The notes beneath the pieces are model-generated. The model saw only the letters and a program-made list of their open reading frames with translations. It did no database searches and was not told the DNA's origin. Shown piece after piece: positions 48,893 to 57,606 of a stretch of DNA of 64,000 nucleotides (positions are counted from its first letter, which is position 1; the number at the start of each line of letters is the position of its first letter). A program made the position numbers and the translations under genes. This DNA comes from 54-19 sp038210655 (GTDB lineage: Bacteria; Chloroflexota; Chloroflexia; Chloroheliales; Chloroheliaceae). The stretch lies in the NCBI GenBank assembly GCA_038210655.1, contig JBBQWM010000007.1, positions 62,001 to 126,000 on the forward strand, given 5' to 3'.

Positions 48893-50047
48893 TCACAGAC
48901 TGCGACGGACACGGGCCAGAAAATCGGTGATGATGGGAGCCTGTTGGTTGGCTTCCAGCAAGAAAGCATCGTGACCGTAGGGTGAAATAGCGGCAAAATA
49001 TTCGACCGCCTCGCTTCGGTCTGCCGCGTAGAGGGCATCGACCATCAATTGCGATTGGGAAGGGGGGTAGAGCCAATCGCTCGAAAAGGAGATAAACAAA
49101 AAGCGGGCCTGGGTCTGGGCGAAGACTTCCGCCAGCGCGTGTTGTCCGCCGTTGGTCAGGTCGAAGTAATCCATTGCCCGTGTGATATAGAGATAAGAAT
49201 TGGCATCGAACCGCCGGTTAAAAATCTCGCCCTGATGTGCCAGATAGCTTTCGACCTCAAAGTCAGTCTCAAAGCTGTAGCTATAAGAGTTGCGCTGTCG
49301 CAACCGTCGCCCGAACTTGGCCTCCATCGACTCTTCCGAAAGATAGGTGATATGTCCAACCATCCGGGCGACCGCCAGACCTGCTTCGGGCCGAGGGTGG
49401 TCGGGCGCGTAATAGTTGCCGCCGTCCCAATCTGCATCTGCCATGATTGCCTTGCGCCCGATCTCGTCCCAGGCGATGCCTTGAGCGGTCAGTTTTGGGG
49501 AAGTTGCGATTGGGATGGCCGAGGCGACCATTTCGGGATAGAGAACGCTCCAGCTAAGCGCTTGCATTCCGCCCATCGAGCCGCCGATAACGGTCAGCAC
49601 CCGGCGTACCCCCAGGTAGTCGAGTAAGCACTTTTGAACTCGCACCATATCCTCGACTGTAATGACCGGGAAGCTAAGGGCATAGGGCTGCCCGGTGGTC
49701 GGATTGAGCGAGGATGGCCCGGTGGTACCTTTGCAGCCACCCAGTACATTGGCGCAAATCAGGAAATATTGGTCGGTATCGAGGGGTAGGCCCGGCCCGG
49801 TCAACACTTCCCACCAACCGAGTCGCCCATCTTCGGCGTTCACTCCGGCAACGTGCGAGTCGCCGGTCAGGGCGTGACAGATCAAAATAGCGTTATCCTG
49901 ATTGGGACTGAGTCGCCCGTAAGTCTGGTAGGCGACCGTGATAGGGCCGAAAGACCGGCCCGATTGTAATTGTAAGGGGGGGTTGACCCCAAAAGTAATA
50001 TACGAGGTTTCGACTACTCCCAATGCGCTGCTCACAACCTTCGACAT
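48893..50047 (-). CDS. metX: Homoserine O-acetyltransferase
   Basis: A 384-residue alpha/beta-hydrolase-fold acyltransferase that activates homoserine with acetyl-CoA for methionine synthesis. Nucleophile Ser157 lies in VIGGSMGGMQAL. The acid Asp is in SFSSDWLYPP and the His in PYGHDAFLLE. FPVITVEDMVRVQK and NVLGGCKGTTGPSS are family blocks. Succinyl versus acetyl preference cannot be read with certainty, but the downstream enzyme in this window is O-acetylhomoserine sulfhydrylase. Start is ATG 50047 behind AAGGAGCC; the frame extending to 50089 is not supported. No SAM riboswitch is visible in the 127-base leader. Confidence 0.94.
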   Translation of the reverse strand: MSKVVSSALGVVETSYITFGVNPPLQLQSGRSFGPITVAYQTYGRLSPNQDNAILICHALTGDSHVAGVNAEDGRLGWWEVLTGPGLPLDTDQYFLICANVLGGCKGTTGPSSLNPTTGQPYALSFPVITVEDMVRVQKCLLDYLGVRRVLTVIGGSMGGMQALSWSVLYPEMVASAIPIATSPKLTAQGIAWDEIGRKAIMADADWDGGNYYAPDHPRPEAGLAVARMVGHITYLSEESMEAKFGRRLRQRNSYSYSFETDFEVESYLAHQGEIFNRRFDANSYLYITRAMDYFDLTNGGQHALAEVFAQTQARFLFISFSSDWLYPPSQSQLMVDALYAADRSEAVEYFAAISPYGHDAFLLEANQQAPIITDFLARVRRSL

Positions 50048-50174
50048 CGTATGAGGCTCCTTTTTATAACGTGCTTTCTGAATAAACAAACTTAACTTTG
50101 TTTCGCCATTTTAGCCGTTATTATAGCGCAAAAAGAGCCGTTTGGGTCATATAAAGTAAAAAAAGAGGCGGAAA

Positions 50175-50954
50175 TTAAGTCGCACTCCGATTGGCTGACT
50201 CCCAGGCTTGCGGGATCGCCTCCGTCAGCCACCATTCCCAAAATTCAAGGCGTTTTTGTTTATCGAATTCTACGGGTAATTTATGCTCTGCATTATTCCA
50301 CTCCCCAGATAGATTTTTATCTCTAGCAGAGTAAGCTTTCATTGCACTTAGAGCAAAATCTTGAAAATTGGAATCTGCAATTTCATCCGGTTCTGGCACT
50401 AGCTGATAGGTAAGTTCGTGATTTAGAATGAAATTCAAGACATAGCAGGCGGCTTCATAAACACAATATACCTCATAAGTAAGCCAACTGGCAGCGTAGC
50501 CATAAGTATTATCAAATTGGTTACTAAGATTTTGACAAGCTTCATCAAAACTAATTTCCTGGTAAAGAGCTTTTATAGCTAATTCTAAAATTTTTCTCGG
50601 TAGCTTTTTATCAAACTTTTCGTTATCTTCATGCAAAGTTGTATCGAAATTCTCATAAACTGACAGGACATGTTCCACAGAGAGAACTGCTAACCAATAT
50701 AATGCAAAGTCAGCCTTTGTTATATTTAGAAATGAGGCTTTTAGTAATTGCTTATAATCACCTGGGTTAGGCTTATCAGTGTAAATTACATAGTCAGCTT
50801 TATCCCATAACTCTGAAACCTGTTTTAATCTGGATGAGTTAAAGGTTTCATAAATGTCAGACCGCTTATCTCCTGACAAATGATGCTCTGGGTCACGGCG
50901 TAGCTCTTGCAAATATTGGTCAATTAGATGTTGGGTCTGTTCTGGCAATTTCAT
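50175..50954 (-). CDS. Imm5-like putative immunity protein
   Basis: A 259-residue acidic, helical, soluble protein. It begins TQHLIDQYLQELRRDPEHHL and ends KRLEFWEWWLTEAIPQAW, with a central WLTYEVYCVYEAACYVLNF. This layout loosely resembles the Imm5 group of toxin-immunity proteins; the match is by eye. ATG 50954 follows AGGATTACGATA. The gene is clearly AT-richer than its neighbours, suggesting recent transfer. No toxin with a polymorphic C-terminus is encoded nearby. The adjacent upstream gene encodes a membrane-tethered protein 20 bases away, so the two are probably one unit. Confidence 0.5.
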   Translation of the reverse strand: MKLPEQTQHLIDQYLQELRRDPEHHLSGDKRSDIYETFNSSRLKQVSELWDKADYVIYTDKPNPGDYKQLLKASFLNITKADFALYWLAVLSVEHVLSVYENFDTTLHEDNEKFDKKLPRKILELAIKALYQEISFDEACQNLSNQFDNTYGYAASWLTYEVYCVYEAACYVLNFILNHELTYQLVPEPDEIADSNFQDFALSAMKAYSARDKNLSGEWNNAEHKLPVEFDKQKRLEFWEWWLTEAIPQAWESANRSAT

Positions 50955-50974
50955 TATCGTAATCCTAAAGGAAG

Positions 50975-51640
50975 TTAGCTAGTAACGAAAGTACGGGAAG
51001 GCAAATCAAAAAAGAATGTGACTCCTGTCTCACTTTCAAGCGTGAATTTGAAATTGACGACTGATTTTATTCTTACACCGCCCGCTTTCGTTGGAGTTAA
51101 ATACTCCATCCGTTTGTCACCGTTCTCCCACATATTACCCTCTACTACAAAAATGATCCCCTGAGCCGGTTCTGTATCCTTTTCCCTTTTGCCAGCCCAA
51201 ACTTCCATCCATTTACCGTTAACCTTATCTTTCCACGAGTTGAGTCTTATAAAGTAACCGTTCACTCTGGGAAACCAATCAGTGTTTGCACGAGAATTAT
51301 CAATACCGATAAAAGGAGTTGAAGTTGGACCGTCGGTTGGCAACATCGCAAGTTTGGTAAGACTGGCTTCACGTGGTGGTATTGAAGGTGTCAATGCGAG
51401 GCGGGCGCTTCGAGTGAGACCAGCATCTTTCTCTGCCTGTTTTGCAGCTAAAACAGTAGCTAACTCAGAATTGCGGGTAGGAGAAGGCGTTACTATTGCT
51501 ACTGCTAGGTTTCCTGGAACCTGTGGCACAGTAGAGGGTTTATCATTAGCTAACACCAAAACTAACAGCACTATTAGCACCCCACCGAATGTTGCTACCA
51601 TGATACCAAGTACTATGCCCTGTTTGGTTAAACTTTTCAT
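50975..51640 (-). CDS. Single-pass membrane protein of unknown function
   Basis: Not recognised. A 221-residue protein. Residues 8-30 (IVLGIMVATFGGVLIVLLVL) are an N-terminal anchor. A Pro/Thr/Ser linker with VTPSPTRNSE follows, then a C-terminal domain of about 85 residues (WFPRVNGYFIRLNSWKDKV and VNFKFTLESETGV), probably outside the membrane. Start is ATG 51640, after AGAAGGTTAT; the longer frame to 51736 is unlikely. It precedes the Imm5-like gene by 20 bases on the same strand. Composition is AT-rich like that gene. Confidence 0.6.
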   Translation of the reverse strand: MKSLTKQGIVLGIMVATFGGVLIVLLVLVLANDKPSTVPQVPGNLAVAIVTPSPTRNSELATVLAAKQAEKDAGLTRSARLALTPSIPPREASLTKLAMLPTDGPTSTPFIGIDNSRANTDWFPRVNGYFIRLNSWKDKVNGKWMEVWAGKREKDTEPAQGIIFVVEGNMWENGDKRMEYLTPTKAGGVRIKSVVNFKFTLESETGVTFFFDLPSRTFVTS

Positions 51641-51748
51641 ATAACCTTCTTTTACTCTATTTAGACCGGGAAACAAAGCCGATAAAATAGAACGGAGTAG
51701 AGCAAGAGGCCCTGACGAACTAGAAATTTGCAGCAAGAGGTCAATTGC

Positions 51749-51780
51749 AAAACAGCCACCGGGATTGCCGATGGCTGTTT
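51749..51780 (-). terminator. Terminator of gap
   Basis: AAACAGCCACCGG pairs with the inverse CGATGGCTGTTT across a short loop. On the minus strand the stem is followed by TTTTG. It begins 17 bases after the GAPDH stop. Confidence 0.8.
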
Positions 51781-51796
51781 GTGAAACCGTGCTGCT

Positions 51797-52813
<1,017 letters not shown>

Positions 52814-52957
52814 CGCTCAAAATCTCCTTCTTTGCGAATTACCTATTTTCTGCGCCTATAGTCCAGGGTTATAACCAACCTTTGGTTGATCGGGAAGCAG
52901 GGTGACGGTGTAAGACGCTGCAATTATAACACGCTGTCCAAATCGGTTCAAATGTGA

Positions 52958-52970
52958 TAAAATTTGCAAT
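52958..52970 (+). promoter_or_regulatory. Putative -10 element for a leaderless asparaginase mRNA
   Basis: TAAAAT at 52958-52963 ends seven bases before the ATG at 52971, so transcription should begin at or next to the start codon. No Shine-Dalgarno lies upstream. The -35 region (TGTCCA, 52935) is poor. Confidence 0.4.
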
Positions 52971-54017
52971 ATGAATATATTAGCCCATGTTACTCGCGGC
53001 CAAATCAGTGAAAGCCGCCATGCCGGGTTTATCGCCATTGCCGACGCGCAAGGCCACCCGCTTTACACCTCCGGCCCGCTCGAAGAAGACCGGGTTTCCT
53101 TTATGCGCTCGTCCGCCAAGCCGATCCAGGCGACTGCCCTGGTCGAGAGCGGGGCTGCCGACCGTTTCGGGCTGACCGAGGCGGAACTGGCGTTGGCCTG
53201 CTCGTCGCACAATGGCGAACCGGCCCATACTAATTTAGCCCAAGCTATGCTCGATAAGGGCGGTTTGCAAGCCGCGCAGTTGTTGTGTGGGGCGCACTGG
53301 CCTTACCACGCACCGACGGTTGAGGCTATGAAGCGGGCCGGGCAAACCCCAACCAACTTGCACAGCAATTGCTCCGGCAAGCATACCGGGATGCTCTTGG
53401 TTTGCAAGCAAATGGGCTGGCCGACCGAGCAGTATACCGAGCCAGAACACCCCCTTCAGCAATTGCTCTTGAAAACGGTGGGTGAGTTTACCGGCTTGCG
53501 TCCGGCGGAAATTGCGACAGGCCGTGATGGTTGTTCGGTGGTTTGCTTCGGGATGACCACGCTCCAGATGGCGACCGCTTTTGCGCGGTTGGCCCGACCC
53601 GACTACTGGCGCGAGGTTGGTCGCCCGGAACGCGCCGAAGCAGTCCAGCGTCTGACCCAGGCGATGTGGACATATCCCTTTAATATCGGTGGAACCGACC
53701 GGGCCGATACCGCTTTGATGGCAGCCGCGCCGGGTGGACGGATTTTTTGCAAGGGTGGAGCCGAAGCAGTCTGGTGTATGGGCTTTCCTGAACGCGGTTG
53801 GGGCATGGCGCTTAAAATCGAGGATGGCAATTCGCGGGCCGAAGTCGCAATTGTGGTAGAAGCCTTGCGGCAGACCGGGCTACTTTCCGAGGCCGAAATT
53901 GCGGCCTTCGCTGCCCGCCACCTCGCGCCCTTGCGTAACGTGCGCGGGATCGTCGTCGGTGACTATCAACCCACCTTCGAGCTACGCAATCCCGACAAAT
54001 GGGCCGATGAGGGTTGA
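52971..54017 (+). CDS. L-asparaginase II family protein
   Basis: A 348-residue enzyme of the Asparaginase_II (PF06089) family, the thermolabile Rhizobium etli type, which hydrolyses asparagine to aspartate and ammonia. It is unrelated to the E. coli AnsA/AnsB fold. Diagnostic blocks: SFMRSSAKPIQATALVESGA with the catalytic Ser-Lys region, CSSHNGEPAHTNLAQ and NCSGKHTGMLLVCKQMGW. GRDGCSVVCFGM follows. Full length. No clear Shine-Dalgarno precedes ATG 52971 (see the adjacent promoter entry). It is divergent from gap, with 157 bases between. Confidence 0.9.
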   Translation: MNILAHVTRGQISESRHAGFIAIADAQGHPLYTSGPLEEDRVSFMRSSAKPIQATALVESGAADRFGLTEAELALACSSHNGEPAHTNLAQAMLDKGGLQAAQLLCGAHWPYHAPTVEAMKRAGQTPTNLHSNCSGKHTGMLLVCKQMGWPTEQYTEPEHPLQQLLLKTVGEFTGLRPAEIATGRDGCSVVCFGMTTLQMATAFARLARPDYWREVGRPERAEAVQRLTQAMWTYPFNIGGTDRADTALMAAAPGGRIFCKGGAEAVWCMGFPERGWGMALKIEDGNSRAEVAIVVEALRQTGLLSEAEIAAFAARHLAPLRNVRGIVVGDYQPTFELRNPDKWADEG

Positions 54018-54057
54018 TGTTAGAATAAGGCGGGCCGGGAGCCTGTGTTGATCCGTT

Positions 54058-54089
54058 TTGGTAGGGGCGACCCTGGTGGTCGCCTCTAG
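54058..54089. repeat. GTAGGGGCGACC hairpin repeat, half copy
   Basis: TTGGTAGGGGCGACCCTGGT then GGTCGCCTCTAG: only one arm region of the family is retained. It lies between the asparaginase and FAD-subunit genes. Confidence 0.7.
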
Positions 54090-54145
54090 CAATCCAATTT
54101 CTTGCAATTTGGTGTGATGACCGATCAATAGAATTCGATAAGTCC

Positions 54146-54997
54146 ATGCTAGACATAAAAGATTATCACCGTCCTCGCACTGTGGCGGAGGCTATTGCCC
54201 TTTTAGGGCCGGGAACTGCTGTGATCGCGGGCGGAACCGATATGATGGTCAATCCGCGTTATGCGGCGGGCGTGTCGCAACTGGTCGATGTGACCGGGCT
54301 GGGAATGTCCTATATCCGGCGGGTGGGTGGCTGGATCAACCTGGGGGCGGCTATCACCATGCACGACCTCGAATACTCGCCATTACTGGCCTCGATAGCG
54401 GGTGGGGCGCTGGCGAAAGCGGCCGGAAGTTGCGGTTCGCCCAACATCCGTAACGTCGCCACGCTAGGCGGCAACGTCTGTTCGGCTTTGCCGTCGGGCG
54501 ACACCCTTACGACCCTATTGGTGTTGGATGCGGTGGTATTGATCGAGGGCGCAAACGGGCAGCGCGAATTACCCCTGACCGACTTTTTCTTAGGCCCAGC
54601 CCGGACTGCCCTCAATAATGAATTGGTAGTTGAAGTGCGCTTCCCCGAACTGGCCCCTAACACCGGGGCCGCTTTTTACAAACTAGGCCGCACCGAAGAA
54701 GATATTTCGATTGTAAACGTCGCGGCTCTCCTGAGCTTTGACGAGAGCGGTTTGATCGAAAAAGCTCGATTGGCGGCCGGGGCGGTTGCGCCTACCCCTC
54801 TCCGCGCTTTGGCTGCCGAAGCCTTCCTGATCGGCAAAGCACCCGACCAGACCAACCTGGAAGAAGCCGCCCGTCTGACGATGGAGGCGGTCAGCCCGAT
54901 CACCGATCAACGCGCGACCGCCGACTACCGCCGCAAAACGACCCGTGTTTGCGCTCTACGGGCTTTACTACAAATAAATACGTTCAGGCCACAATAG
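54146..54997 (+). CDS. FAD-binding subunit of a molybdenum hydroxylase (CoxM/XdhB-like)
   Basis: A 283-residue flavoprotein. FAD motifs are VIAGGTDMMV (residues 27-36) and TLGGNVCSALPSGD near 108-121. A CO-dehydrogenase flavin C-terminal domain follows (FYKLGRTEEDISIVNVAALL). It normally transfers electrons between an [2Fe-2S] subunit and NAD in xanthine dehydrogenase, CO dehydrogenase and related enzymes. Here neither the iron-sulfur nor the molybdopterin subunit is adjacent, so it is an orphan copy or part of a dispersed enzyme. ATG 54146 has no strong ribosome site. Confidence 0.88.
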   Translation: MLDIKDYHRPRTVAEAIALLGPGTAVIAGGTDMMVNPRYAAGVSQLVDVTGLGMSYIRRVGGWINLGAAITMHDLEYSPLLASIAGGALAKAAGSCGSPNIRNVATLGGNVCSALPSGDTLTTLLVLDAVVLIEGANGQRELPLTDFFLGPARTALNNELVVEVRFPELAPNTGAAFYKLGRTEEDISIVNVAALLSFDESGLIEKARLAAGAVAPTPLRALAAEAFLIGKAPDQTNLEEAARLTMEAVSPITDQRATADYRRKTTRVCALRALLQINTFRPQ

Positions 54998-55035
54998 AGA
55001 TAGGTGTAATCATCAGGAAAGCTGGGCTAACCGAT

Positions 55036-55374
55036 ATGAAGACTAATCCGATACTCTGGCTGAAAAACTTTACCACCCTGATAGCGATTGTTGGCGGAAT
55101 TTGCACCTTTCTTTATCTTACACGTGATCCTAGAAGTTTTCGTGAGACTGTAAGTTCTGGGGTTGTGTCTATTTTAATTATTTTGCCGGGCGTTATTGTT
55201 TACAAATATCCTCGTGTAGCAGGCTATTACTCACTTGCTTTCGGCATTTATTTTGTATTATCAATTTATCTAGCACTTGTGCCAGGGGCCTTTTTTGGGG
55301 CAATCAGCCTTTTCTCATTTGTTATCTATTTTTTGCAGAGAAGAGACAGTTCAAAAGTTATGAGGCAATTTTAG
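55036..55374 (+). CDS. Small membrane protein, 112 residues
   Basis: Not recognised. Four hydrophobic segments fill most of the protein (TTLIAIVGGICTFLYL, SGVVSILIILPGVIVYKY, YYSLAFGIYFVLSIYLALV and AISLFSFVIYFLQRR), with basic ends. ATG 55036 is preceded by AGGAAAGCTGGGCTAACCGAT, a poor spacing. The longer frame from 54949 overlaps the FAD subunit and is rejected. AT-rich codon use contrasts with its neighbours. It begins 38 bases after the FAD-subunit stop. Confidence 0.55.
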   Translation: MKTNPILWLKNFTTLIAIVGGICTFLYLTRDPRSFRETVSSGVVSILIILPGVIVYKYPRVAGYYSLAFGIYFVLSIYLALVPGAFFGAISLFSFVIYFLQRRDSSKVMRQF

Positions 55375-55395
55375 CTGTACTTTGGGCTGTTTGGT

Positions 55396-55429
55396 GAATC
55401 CGGTCTATCCCTGTTAATTTTAGGAGGAG
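55396..55429 (+). repeat. Leader repeat ending in the Shine-Dalgarno, copy 3
   Basis: GAATCCGGTCTATCCCTGTT then AATTTTAGGAGGAG, matching the leaders at 35281 and 48719. The ribosome site of the STAS gene is its last part. Confidence 0.68.
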
Positions 55430-55437
55430 TCAAGCGC

Positions 55438-55776
55438 GTGGAAATCAGTGCGATCCAACTAGGCAGAGTGGTCGTTGTAAAGATCGTCGGCAATCTCGAT
55501 GGTCTGACGGCGGAGAAAGCCAGCACGTTTTTTAGCTCACAGGTGCGCGAAGGCGCGATTCGTTTGGTGACGGACTTTAGCGAGGTCGAGTACGTTAGCA
55601 GCGCCGGACTGCGGGTTTTGCTGGCGACCGTCAAGGCGGTGCGGTTGGTCGGCGGCGATTTGCGGTTGGCGGCGCTACGCGAGGCGGTAATGCCGGTGCT
55701 GGAACTCTCCGGGTTTAGCACGATGCTTCAGGTCTACCCCTCGATAGAGCAGGCTATCGGTAGCTTTGCCGCCTGA
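55438..55776 (+). CDS. STAS-domain anti-sigma factor antagonist
   Basis: A 112-residue single STAS domain of the SpoIIAA/RsbV type. The phosphorylatable serine is at position 54 or 55 in VEYVSSAGLRVLLATVKAV. In known systems, dephosphorylated antagonist binds a kinase anti-sigma factor and frees a sigma factor. No RsbW-type kinase or PP2C phosphatase is adjacent, so its partner is elsewhere. Start is GTG 55438 behind AGGAGGAG. It is convergent with the ComEC-like gene, six bases apart. Confidence 0.9.
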   Translation: MEISAIQLGRVVVVKIVGNLDGLTAEKASTFFSSQVREGAIRLVTDFSEVEYVSSAGLRVLLATVKAVRLVGGDLRLAALREAVMPVLELSGFSTMLQVYPSIEQAIGSFAA

Positions 55777-55782
55777 GCCTCG

Positions 55783-57399
55783 TTAGCCGACCAACCAGAC
55801 CGCCAGCCAGACCGCGCCGGTCAGGGCAGTTGCACCGACCAATCCGCTCCGGGTGGTCGCCACTTGAAGAAAGTGCCGGGCCGAGGGTTGGGTACGCCCG
55901 CTGCGCCACCACCAGACCGCCAGCCCTAGCAGCCCATAATAGAGGAAAATCCAGACCGGGTGAAACGCGGTCAGGTCCAGAAAAGCAAAAGGCAAATTGG
56001 CGCAGAATTTAACTGCCGCCAGCATATAAGCCAGCCCAAGCCAGGCCAGCCCACCGAAGATTTGCCCGATAAACGGTACTGGCAACCAGCCGCCAAAGAT
56101 CGTCCCCATCACGACCGCCACCCCCCCGGTCGCCATTATCAGGGCCACCGCCGGGAGCGTCAGCAAATTAGTCAGAACCGAGACTAGCGATAATTGGTGA
56201 AAATAAAAGGCTACCAGTGGCAAGGTCAGCAGTTCTGCCGCGACAGTCAGGATTATGCCCTCCTGAAAGATCATAGGCCAGTGGCGGGTTTTGGCTTGCC
56301 AGGGCCGGGCCAGGATTACCAGCCCCAATGTCGCCATAAAAGAAAGCTCAAAGCCGATGTCCATCAAGACCGCCGGTTGCCAGAGCGTCATGAGAAAAGC
56401 GCTTCCAGCCAGACCGAGCAAACCACTGTACTCGCGGCCCAGCAACAGCCCACCAATCGCCATCGCACCCATCAGTCCGGCCCGCAACACCGAGGGACTC
56501 GGCCCGACCAGCAGCACATAAAAAGCTATCGTACCCAACGCCACCCACAAAACCGTCTTGCGCCGGAAAAAGCGGCTCAAAGCCAGCGTTATGAGCATTA
56601 CCATAATCGAAATATTGCTACCCGAAACCGCCAGGATGTGAGCTACCCCGCTTTTGGTAAATTCAGCACGGGTTTCTAGGGTGATATACTTTTTGTCTCC
56701 CAGCAAAATGCTGATTAGCAAGTCGCCTTCCTTGCCGGGTACGTTGCGGGTGATCGTCTGCTTGATGTCTTTGTTGAGGGTGTAAAACCAGCGCGTAAGA
56801 AAGAAATCCTGGTTGGTCGCCAGTAATCGAACGCGCGGATAACTTAGCGTAACATAGATGCCCTGACGGGCCAGCCATTGCCGATAGGGAAAATCTTCAC
56901 CGATAAGCTCTTGGGGTTGCAGTAGCCTGCCGGTCAATTGCAACAGGTCGCCCCGGTTTAGCTCCTGGTTAGTCGCCGTTCGGACATAAACCTCACCACT
57001 TACCGCCACCGGACGATCTGATTGGGCCAGTTTGATCTCTTGAACGCTAAAGCGAAAGCTATCCGACTGTCCGCTATAAGTCGGTTCGGCAGAGACCAAC
57101 CCGGTCAGGGTCATTTCGTCCGACCCAACATAATAAAGCACCCCGTCCGGCCCGCTCGCTGGCGCAGCCCAGGCCAAGCGCAATCCGCCCAAACAGAGCA
57201 TCAGCAAGCAAAGTGGAACCAGAGTAGGTAGGTAGTAGCCGGTGGTAGTTTTCTGTCGTTGGTTATAGGCCAAGGCGATCAGGCTCAGAACCAGCCCACC
57301 GCCTGCGCCGACCCACAACCAGATTGTCGGCGGGTTTAACCAACCCTGCAAAAATATCCCGATCAACCAGGCCGGTGTCAAAACTAGAACAGGAATCAT
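55783..57399 (-). CDS. ComEC/Rec2-family protein, without C-terminal beta-lactamase domain
   Basis: A 538-residue membrane protein with about 12 hydrophobic segments. The N-terminal DUF4131-like domain precedes a DUF-like OB region (about 100-230). The Competence domain starts near SGVAHILAVSGSNISIMV, a hallmark of ComEC, the channel for single-stranded DNA uptake. Full ComEC proteins continue into a metallo-beta-lactamase domain of about 250 residues; here the protein ends after a hydrophobic tail. ATG 57399 (MIPVLVL) is the first residue with family character. The longer frame to 57501 reads into a GTAGGGGCGACC repeat. No comEA is nearby. Confidence 0.85.
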   Translation of the reverse strand: MIPVLVLTPAWLIGIFLQGWLNPPTIWLWVGAGGGLVLSLIALAYNQRQKTTTGYYLPTLVPLCLLMLCLGGLRLAWAAPASGPDGVLYYVGSDEMTLTGLVSAEPTYSGQSDSFRFSVQEIKLAQSDRPVAVSGEVYVRTATNQELNRGDLLQLTGRLLQPQELIGEDFPYRQWLARQGIYVTLSYPRVRLLATNQDFFLTRWFYTLNKDIKQTITRNVPGKEGDLLISILLGDKKYITLETRAEFTKSGVAHILAVSGSNISIMVMLITLALSRFFRRKTVLWVALGTIAFYVLLVGPSPSVLRAGLMGAMAIGGLLLGREYSGLLGLAGSAFLMTLWQPAVLMDIGFELSFMATLGLVILARPWQAKTRHWPMIFQEGIILTVAAELLTLPLVAFYFHQLSLVSVLTNLLTLPAVALIMATGGVAVVMGTIFGGWLPVPFIGQIFGGLAWLGLAYMLAAVKFCANLPFAFLDLTAFHPVWIFLYYGLLGLAVWWWRSGRTQPSARHFLQVATTRSGLVGATALTGAVWLAVWLVG

Positions 57400-57466
57400 T
57401 TTAGTGTAAGGTTGGAAGCTTAATTTTTTGGACTTGTCGTAGGCTAATCGCTCAACAAAACATCCC

Positions 57467-57545
57467 TTGTTAGGGGCGACCCTGGTGGTCGCCGTGAACA
57501 TCGTGCTAGGTCTCCGAGGGCGACCACCAGGGTTGCCCCTAACAA
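57467..57545. repeat. GTAGGGGCGACC hairpin repeat, inverted copy
   Basis: TTGTTAGGGGCGACCCTGGT and its inverse ACCAGGGTTGCCCCTAACAA enclose the interior in the opposite orientation to copies at 9242 and 20985 (GTGAACATCG then AGGTCTCCGAG). Confidence 0.85.
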
Positions 57546-57557
57546 GACGATACCGCT

Positions 57558-57587
57558 AAAAAGGCAACCGGCAAGAATTGCCCTTTT
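57558..57587 (-). terminator. Possible terminator of glpX
   Basis: AAAAAGGCAA at 57558-57567 pairs, with one mismatch, with TTGCCCTTTT at 57578-57587. On the minus strand a T-run follows the stem, 20 bases past the glpX stop. Confidence 0.5.
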
Positions 57588-57606
57588 GGCTGAAAACAGA
57601 CCAAAA

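Noticed and set aside
57400..57501. N-terminal extension of the ComEC-like protein
   Set aside because: The extension (FTATTRVAPNKG) is encoded by the GTAGGGGCGACC repeat and lacks a ribosome site; the family sequence begins at 57399.
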